A DNA stretch of 64,000 nucleotides, taken from the NCBI GenBank assembly GCA_031216445.1, contig CM062202.1, positions 17,604,001-17,668,000 on the forward strand. The letters run 5' to 3'. Positions 61,025-64,000 of the stretch are shown here, piece after piece (the stretch's first letter is position 1; each line of letters begins with the position of its first letter). Position numbers and translations under genes: made by a program. The notes under the pieces are model-generated. The model saw nothing but the letters and a program-made list of their open reading frames with translations. It had not been told where the DNA came from and ran no database searches. The DNA comes from Lateolabrax maculatus. Lineage: Eukaryota > Chordata > Actinopteri > Acropomatiformes > Lateolabracidae.

Positions 61025-61831
61025 GGTGTTGGTGCCATCAATGCCTTTGACGGACGGCCTTGGCCTGCAGGGCTGACATAGTGTATTTCACAATTTTGGT
61101 CTGTTTTGAGAAGGACCTGTGGTTCGCTCTTCCTTTCACTGTGCTCTCTGTGTTTATCTCTCTCTCTCCTTCTGTTCCACCCTGTCAGAAAGAGCAGGGT
61201 AGTGACAACACTATCAAAGGCTTTGCGCTATTCTATTGATTGCTCCTGTCTGTACACCACCTTAAGCCATCAAAGGGTGTCACCTATCAGTCGTCGCTTG
61301 ATGCTGTCTTTTCCATCATCTGGTGCATCATACTGTAGCACTGTAGACTAAAATGTCACTAAGGCTTTGTGAAAACTTTATATCAGATGAGGCAGTTTTA
61401 AAATAACATTTCATGATGGAAACATTTTATCTCCCTCTTATTTATTATTATGTTGCAGTGATTTATAGCGGGAAGAAATATCCATGCTTCCTTTGTAGTG
61501 TGTTGTAGCTTCCATCTTCATGTTTAGCCTTGTTAGATTAAAGTGTCAGGACTGGTGCAGTGAGCTAAAGCAGGTCTTACTGGCTGCAAACACAAATCAA
61601 GCACAGGCCTGCTTTCACACAAAACACAAAGCTGACACCTTTTCATGTCTACTTCACAAATCAGAGGCATATAATGTTGTATTTAATGGCAAAAACAAAC
61701 CTTTAGATCATTGTTCAAATATGCACACATACTGTATTCTATATTAAACAATATTTTGTTCTTGTTTTATGCAGGGTGTGGAGAGGGTGTGGGCATATGT
61801 CCCAGATGCTGTGTGGTATGACTATGAGACG
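35375..61831 (+). CDS. si: Sucrase-isomaltase, intestinal (partial: coding exons 1-19; gene continues past the window)
   Basis: Nineteen exons join without a frame break into 753 codons. The enzyme is a type II membrane glycoprotein of the intestinal brush border with two GH31 alpha-glucosidase units; only most of the N-terminal (isomaltase-type) unit is present. Residues 1-10 are a cytoplasmic tail (MGKRRFSGLE), about 12-33 the membrane anchor, 51-91 a P-type trefoil with six cysteines (51, 62, 73, 78, 79, 91; QRGCCW), then the GH31 domain. Catalytic residues are the nucleophile Asp491 in WIDMNE and the acid/base Asp590 in HWLGDN. Substrate-site residues Asp250, Asp374 (TDIDYM), Arg574 and His648 correspond to MGAM-N Asp203, Asp327, Arg526 and His600 at a constant offset of 47-48. 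The stalk is about 12 residues shorter than in human SI. The paralogue MGAM is the alternative; position next to slitrk3 favours SI. Confidence 0.93.
36261..36346 (+). CDS. si: si coding exon 2 (stalk and start of trefoil)
   Basis: Residues 42-70, with Cys51 and Cys62 of the trefoil (CPNIPLAERVDCFPD). Acceptor TTGGCAG, donor AAG followed by GTACAG; phase 1 in, phase 0 out. Confidence 0.9.
36430..36550 (+). CDS. si: si coding exon 3 (trefoil core)
   Basis: Residues 71-110 plus one base, including CEQRGCCW and VPWCFFP, which carry trefoil cysteines 73, 78, 79 and 91. Acceptor TGTACAG, donor TATG followed by GTAAAT. Confidence 0.93.
36551..37821 (+). other. si intron 3
   Basis: AT-rich, with no repeats of note and no coding similarity. 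A CAAGGCTACTATGC stretch near 37168 is followed by a GTAAAT donor-like sequence, but the flanking exons already join in frame without it. Confidence 0.7.
37822..37931 (+). CDS. si: si coding exon 4
   Basis: Residues 111-147 (VMKAQLKRMASPSLFGGD), aligning with GVEAKLNRIPSPTLFGND of human SI: the start of the GH31 N-terminal beta domain. Acceptor TTTTGCAG, donor AAG followed by GTACAA. Confidence 0.9.
38246..38397 (+). CDS. si: si coding exon 5
   Basis: Residues 148-197 plus two bases (IYDAHKQRFEVPHEHI...), matching the ITDPNNRRYEVPHQYV stretch of human SI. Acceptor CTCCCCAG, donor CCT followed by GTGAGT. Confidence 0.92.
38398..41021 (+). other. si intron 5
   Basis: Holds (GT)n at about 38411-38434. 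A segment at about 39785-39850 (TTTATGCCAAAGGTGAAATT, then CTTCTCGGCATTACACCCA) resembles a dispersed teleost repeat I recall but cannot name. No coding exon seen. Confidence 0.6.
41022..41193 (+). CDS. si: si coding exon 6
   Basis: Residues 198-255 (LFDTTMAPLVFADQYLQLSA), including the family motif IYGLGEHVHRQYRHD and the substrate-site Asp250 (FTRD). Donor GGG followed by GTGAGG; a CA microsatellite starts 9 bases into the intron. Confidence 0.95.
41203..41261. repeat. (CA)n microsatellite at the 5' end of si intron 6, about 29 units
   Basis: Uninterrupted CA repeat beginning 9 bases after the exon 6 donor. Confidence 0.97.
41495..41536. repeat. (GT)n microsatellite in si intron 6
   Basis: About 21 GT units. 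Being complementary to the CA repeat 230 bases upstream, the two could base-pair in the pre-mRNA. Confidence 0.95.
41736..41835 (+). CDS. si: si coding exon 7
   Basis: Residues 256-288 plus one base: GTHNLYGHYPFFLCLED and the near-invariant SFGVFLMNSNAM. Acceptor CCTGCAG, donor ATGG followed by GTAAAG. Confidence 0.95.
42511..42623 (+). CDS. si: si coding exon 8
   Basis: Residues 289-326 (EVTLQPAPAVTYRTIGGVLD, then FYILFGDTPEQVVQEFLV). Acceptor TTTTTTCAG, donor GTG followed by GTGAGG. Confidence 0.95.
42768..42893 (+). CDS. si: si coding exon 9
   Basis: Residues 327-368 (LIGKPVIPPYWSLGFQLSRW...), the entry into the GH31 catalytic barrel. Acceptor TGTCCAG, donor TAT followed by GTAAGA. Confidence 0.95.
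43645..43770 (-). mobile_element. tRNA-derived SINE-like fragment, minus strand
   Basis: On the minus strand, TAGTTTAGTGGTTAA (43765-43751) is a good tRNA A box. A degenerate B box (GGCTCAAACTT, 43713-43703) follows at tRNA-like spacing. Then comes GGTGCAC sequence and an A tail, seen on the + strand as a T run at 43645-43658. This is the structure of a tRNA-derived SINE. The family cannot be named from sequence alone. Confidence 0.5.
43829..43910 (+). mobile_element. Second tRNA-like fragment, plus strand
   Basis: TAGCTTCGACTGGGTAA is A-box-like and GGTTCAATCCC (43895-43905) is a perfect B box, about 60 bases apart. No folded tRNA with a sensible anticodon is evident, so it is more likely a SINE head or tRNA pseudogene than a functional tRNA. 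It lies head-to-head with the minus-strand SINE fragment. Confidence 0.35.
45222..45353 (+). CDS. si: si coding exon 10
   Basis: Residues 369-412 (DIQYTDIDYMEDKKDFTYDK...), with substrate-site Asp374. Acceptor CATGCAG, donor CTG followed by GTAAGA. Confidence 0.96.
45960..46079 (+). CDS. si: si coding exon 11
   Basis: Residues 413-452 (DPAVATSKRVGNVPYGSYDR..., ending TPLLGE). Acceptor GTCCCCAG, donor GAG followed by GTGAGC. The frame reads on into the intron to a stop at 46155-46157, but those codons have no counterpart in the family. Confidence 0.95.
46080..48620 (+). other. si intron 11
   Basis: Holds a purine-rich degenerate ACAG/AGAC array at about 47080-47580, (GT)n with GTGC variants at 47803-47848 and (CA)n at 48021-48049. 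No coding exon is supported. Confidence 0.6.
47080..47580. repeat. Degenerate ACAG/GGCAG-type purine-rich array
   Basis: About 500 bases in which GACAGA, GGCAGG and AGAGACA units recur irregularly. It resembles the array at 1480-1740 in composition. It keeps minus-strand frames open without coding meaning. Confidence 0.5.
48621..48734 (+). CDS. si: si coding exon 12
   Basis: Residues 453-490 (VWPGETVFPDYTSQNCIDWW..., ending DALWI), stopping one codon before the catalytic nucleophile. Acceptor CTTCTCAG, donor ATT followed by GTAAGT. Confidence 0.96.
48944..49000. repeat. Direct repeat copy A, upstream of si exon 13
   Basis: 57 bases starting AATTCATAAAATACTGTTAA and ending GGCTCACTCA. About 93% identical to copy B at 49394-49449, with three substitutions and one deleted base. 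Confidence 0.85.
49224..49308 (+). CDS. si: si coding exon 13 (catalytic nucleophile)
   Basis: Residues 491-518 plus one base (DMNEVANFKKGSNKGCADNN...). Its first codon is the GH31 nucleophile Asp491. It is flanked on both sides by a near-identical intronic direct repeat. Its length of 85 bases is not a multiple of three, so skipping it would shift the frame. Confidence 0.95.
49394..49449. repeat. Direct repeat copy B, downstream of si exon 13
   Basis: 56-base counterpart of 48944-49000 in the same orientation, 450 bases away. The pair brackets exon 13. Confidence 0.85.
50022..50139 (+). CDS. si: si coding exon 14
   Basis: Residues 519-557 plus two bases (KILDEVMYSKTLCMDAKQAW..., HYDVHSLYGYSMVLATE). 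Acceptor TCCCCCAG, donor AA followed by GTGAGT. Confidence 0.95.
50140..52644 (+). other. si intron 14
   Basis: AT-rich sequence with no clear repeat until pyrimidine-rich DNA (about 52230-52640) that runs into the exon 15 acceptor. No coding exon seen. Confidence 0.65.
52645..52816 (+). CDS. si: si coding exon 15 (acid/base catalyst)
   Basis: Residues 558-615 (KALQRVFGGNRTLMLTRSSF...), with substrate-site Arg574 and acid/base Asp590 in HWLGDN. Acceptor CCCACAG, donor TAT followed by GTGAGT. Confidence 0.96.
52817..54383 (+). other. si intron 15
   Basis: Contains the CA/CACG compound repeat at 53731-53808. The exon 15 frame stays open to 52876 past the donor, but the extra codons do not match the family. 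Confidence 0.65.
53731..53808. repeat. Compound (CA)n-(CACG)n microsatellite
   Basis: About 22 CA units followed by CACGCACG variants. Confidence 0.95.
54384..54500 (+). CDS. si: si coding exon 16
   Basis: Residues 616-654 (IGADICGFFDNSSEELCSRW, then MQVGAFYPFSRNHNAQGYK), with active-site His648. Acceptor GTTTCAG, donor AAG followed by GTACTG. Confidence 0.96.
54501..55980 (+). other. si intron 16
   Basis: Holds (CA)n at 55476-55527 and a long pyrimidine-rich approach to the exon 17 acceptor. No coding exon seen. Confidence 0.65.
55476..55527. repeat. (CA)n microsatellite, about 26 units
   Basis: Uninterrupted CA repeat in si intron 16. Confidence 0.95.
55981..56135 (+). CDS. si: si coding exon 17
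   Basis: Residues 655-705 plus two bases (PQDPAAFGANSTLVASSKHY..., RIRYTLLPYLYTLFYKAH). Acceptor GTCTCCAG, donor GA followed by GTAAGT. Confidence 0.95.
56350..56409. repeat. (CA)n microsatellite, about 29 units
   Basis: Uninterrupted CA repeat in si intron 17, immediately beside the CpG-rich island. Confidence 0.95.
56420..56950 (-). promoter_or_regulatory. CpG-rich island with clustered CCAAT boxes inside si intron 17
   Basis: Base composition changes sharply from AT-rich intron to GC-rich DNA with many CpG, densest at about 56630-56890 (GCCGCGGGACGACGAC, GCGCGCCGC). CCAAT boxes occur at 56565, 56734, 56833 and 56877 on the + strand and at 56799-56803 as ATTGG; the last four are spaced 65, 34 and 44 bases apart, typical of NF-Y promoters. 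For minus-strand transcription the boxes precede a strong-context ATG (56634) and a GTAAGT donor (56606). I read this as a candidate promoter of an unknown transcript nested in si. It could also drive + strand transcription, be bidirectional, or be an inserted retrosequence. Confidence 0.5.
56607..56634 (-). CDS. Candidate first coding exon of an unknown antisense gene (hypothetical)
   Basis: On the minus strand, CCGGGCATGG gives G at -3 and G at +4, a strong start context. The nine codons that follow read MDSSLHQGP plus one base, and then comes a full-consensus donor, GTAAGT (56606-56601). The CCAAT cluster lies 100-245 bases upstream of the ATG, as expected for a promoter. I do not recognise the peptide and cannot find a second exon with confidence. 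The case rests only on start context, donor and promoter-like surroundings. Overlapping + strand frames (56552-56809 and 56568-56855) are alternatives and are equally unrecognised. Confidence 0.25.
57049..57645. repeat. Fold-back element: inverted repeats in si intron 17
   Basis: ATTTGTGCCAAAATGATGT at 57049-57067 has its exact reverse complement at 57627-57645. A second matching block, TGAACATGTC (57072-57081), has its reverse complement at 57595-57604. The downstream arm carries about 18 extra bases between the blocks. The arms enclose about 510 bases that include a dispersed repeat. Consistent with a MITE or fold-back element. No target-site duplication was identified. Confidence 0.55.
57373..57590. 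repeat. Dispersed teleost repeat fragment
   Basis: The sequence AATTTGTATTTATATAGCAC and the following GCAGCCCAAAGTGCTTCAAA match a motif pair (TTTATATAGCACC...CAAAGTGCTTTACA) that I know to be very common across fish genomes. The family name is not certain. Confidence 0.5.
57864..57948 (+). CDS. si: si coding exon 18
   Basis: Residues 706-734 (EFFSDDVTWTVDRQFLWGKH, LLITPVLDP). Acceptor TACCAAG; the donor, CCG followed by GTCAGC, is weaker than the others, but phase and protein alignment both support it. Confidence 0.9.
57949..61774 (+). other. si intron 18
   Basis: The longest si intron seen (3.8 kb). It holds an interrupted CA repeat (58167-58216), pyrimidine-rich DNA with (CT)n at about 60139-60160 and 60341-60394, and (GA)n at about 60990-61019. 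No coding exon seen. Confidence 0.65.
60341..60394. repeat. (CT)n microsatellite
   Basis: About 26 CT units with a single CC interruption. Confidence 0.93.
61775..61831 (+). CDS. si: si coding exon 19 (last in window)
   Basis: Residues 735-753 (GVERVWAYVPDAVWYDYET). Acceptor TTATGCAG, donor ACG followed by GTAAGA. The next exon, expected to resemble G-x-K-R-P-W-R of human SI, was not found before 64000. Confidence 0.92.
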
Positions 61832-63256
61832 GTAAGACTATTCTGCTCCCTTTAAAATAGTTCCACATTCATTTCCATGTGATAACTGTAATTACCATAA
61901 TTGCATAAAATTGTTGTTGTTATACCTGCACATTAATTCTTATACTTACTGCAGACATTGCAGGCACATCCACTCTCCCATTTCAAATTGTTGCTAAAAT
62001 ATTTCCTTTTAGAGATTAAAAAGGAATTTTACCAGCAACAAACTGAATGTTGAGTGAGTGCAAGTGAAGTGCACATAACATGAATAGCATTCTTTTCTGT
62101 TATAATGGCCAAAAAATGGTTTTTAATAAGCAATGTGAGGTAACTTCATTCATGCTTTAATTAAACAGCACAGTATGGGTAGTTCTTATGTTTTTCCTAC
62201 TCAATTTGTATACATGAAGGAGACAGAATATATCAAAACCATCTTTCAATATAATGCAATCCGATTCCAAACCACAAGGAATTACATGAATTAAATAGAG
62301 CTGAATCAACATCTCTCTGATATAGTCTTAAGAAACTTAAGATCATGAAAATGAATAACAAACATGCTAAAACAGGATTAATTGCAGGATTATTGTTGTA
62401 GAATGCATTGGATTGTACAGGTACACTTAATTAATTGGTTACGTAAATGTGTAGTGCACAAAAAATAGATTGCAGAGGGGATTTTAAGTATTATGTTACA
62501 TTAGTGCAATTATCACATACACAAAGAACATGTATCACATGAAAGTCTTTGCCTCGAGTTCTTTGCTGGAGACTGAGAGATGAGAGTGATAAGATAGAGC
62601 GAGAGTGAGGACAAAGATAGAGTGAATGAGGGGACAGGGAAGGGGGGAGAGAGACTATCTCCCTGACAGAGAGATAAAAGAGGTGTTGAGCTCCTTTGGG
62701 ACCTTATTTGGGCGTCACAGTGGCGATGTAAAGTGCCCACTGATCAGATGAACGATTAGATTGGCTGTCTTGCCGCCGGCCCCTTGTCCTGGTTGGTCCC
62801 CTGTGATTATCTGGGTATGAGGATGGAAGGGTGGAGGGGAGTATTGATGTAGTGAAAATGACCATGAAAAACAAGTTACAGAGGAAAGAAATAATGGAAA
62901 AAACAGAGGGACGAAGTAGCAAAAACAGATGGGATGGAAGTTGAACAGAGAATGCGGAAAAAAAGGACAGTACATGACATGGAGAGAGAGGAAAAGCAGC
63001 GACGGGAGAGACAATGAGAAGAAGAAAAGGGGGGATGACAATTACAGTATGTACAGGAGTGGAAAGATGGGAGGATTGGCCTGCAGGAATGAGGGAGAAG
63101 AAGAGAAGACAACGCTAGAGAAGACCTCCTTAAGGCAGACAATGAGGAGGTGATAAGATCTGAAATTGCTTGTAGACGCTCCACTAACTCCAGCCCACAC
63201 ACTCGCCCATACTCTACTGTACTGCATAAAATGGCCCATGCACACAGACACAAGCC

Positions 63257-63309
<53 letters not shown>

Positions 63310-64000
63310 TTATATCTCCATGGGAATGGAGGAAAATGGGATAAAAAAAAGAATTAGAGCACCACAAGAGAGAATAACAGGATGTGGAGAAGGAAGTAGG
63401 TAGAAGGAGAATGAGAGGAGATGGAGAAAAGAGAGCTTTAAATTGTCTTAGGCTGGTCTGAGGATTCAGTCCCTGGGGGATCAGAAATTAACTGTGGTCT
63501 ATCTGGACCCCCCAGAGAAATGAGTGGAGGGAGAAAGACATTTGTCTCCTCATCTTAAATAAGTGCTTCTTAGCAGAGCAGCACAGTATCACACTTTATC
63601 ATTAAAAATGGCTTTAATAACACATTAGACATCCTTTGCAAGGGATTTTTTTTAAGCATTTCAAAATGTTTCAAAAGTGCAACTGTGATCAAGCTCATTG
63701 TCCAAAACGAGGCTAAAGTTTTTTAGATAACTATAACCCACAAGGATATGCAGCAAATACCTATTTTACTGATGACTCATATCAAAGGGTCAGTTCATCC
63801 AAATTACAAAAATACATATTTTCTCACTTACCCCTGAAGCTAACTCACCAGACCCGGACTAGTAACTGATCCATTTACGACAATGGCAAACAGCTGTTCA
63901 CTGTGTTTCTGCTTCAGTGTTGAAGAGGCCTCAGAAAAAATCAAGCTGCATTGTACAGATTGCCCTTTTCATGCAAGCCTAACGCCAGTATTTCAAGGCC
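61832..64000 (+). other. si intron 19 (incomplete at window end)
   Basis: No further si exon could be recognised. Contains purine-rich DNA (about 62570-63130) and (CA)n at 63263-63308. The final part from about 63785 (GGTCAGTTCATCCAAATTAC, then ATATTTTCTCACTTACCCCT) resembles a dispersed fish repeat I recall but cannot name. Confidence 0.55.
63263..63308. repeat. (CA)n microsatellite, about 23 units
   Basis: Uninterrupted CA repeat in si intron 19. Confidence 0.95.

Overview
The window is vertebrate genomic DNA, almost certainly from a teleost fish. It has intron-split genes with GT-AG junctions, very many dinucleotide microsatellites (mostly CA/GT and GA/CT), AT-rich noncoding DNA, and protein sequences clearly related to, but diverged from, their mammalian counterparts. 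Two protein-coding genes are supported, both on the + strand.

Layout. 1-4200 is upstream intergenic DNA. About 4640-8490 is the probable promoter and 5' untranslated region of slitrk3, full of homopurine/homopyrimidine tracts. 8491-11205 is the intact single-exon slitrk3 reading frame (904 aa). Its 3' UTR probably ends just after the AATAAA at 12244. 12270-35160 is intergenic: no gene could be supported, but it holds a non-autonomous hAT-like transposon (23001-23566), a perfect RFX X-box palindrome (26967-26980), a CTCF-like site (12910-12923) and many microsatellites. 35375-61831 holds the first 19 coding exons of sucrase-isomaltase (si), 753 codons in unbroken phase. They encode the membrane anchor, the trefoil domain and most of the N-terminal (isomaltase-type) GH31 domain. 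The rest of that domain and the whole C-terminal sucrase-type half lie beyond position 64000.

The two genes are functionally unrelated: one is a neuronal synaptic adhesion receptor, the other an intestinal brush-border disaccharidase. Their same-strand tandem order (SLITRK3, then SI) matches the mammalian arrangement as I recall it, which supports both identifications.

The most unusual unexplained signal is a GC/CpG-rich island inside si intron 17 (about 56420-56950). It has five CCAAT boxes and, on the minus strand, a strong-context ATG followed by a consensus splice donor. It looks like the promoter and first exon of an undescribed gene nested antisense within si. Other observations are a near-identical direct repeat flanking the exon that carries the GH31 nucleophile, a fold-back repeat in intron 17, and a CA-repeat-derived His-Thr tract in the SLITRK3 cytoplasmic tail.
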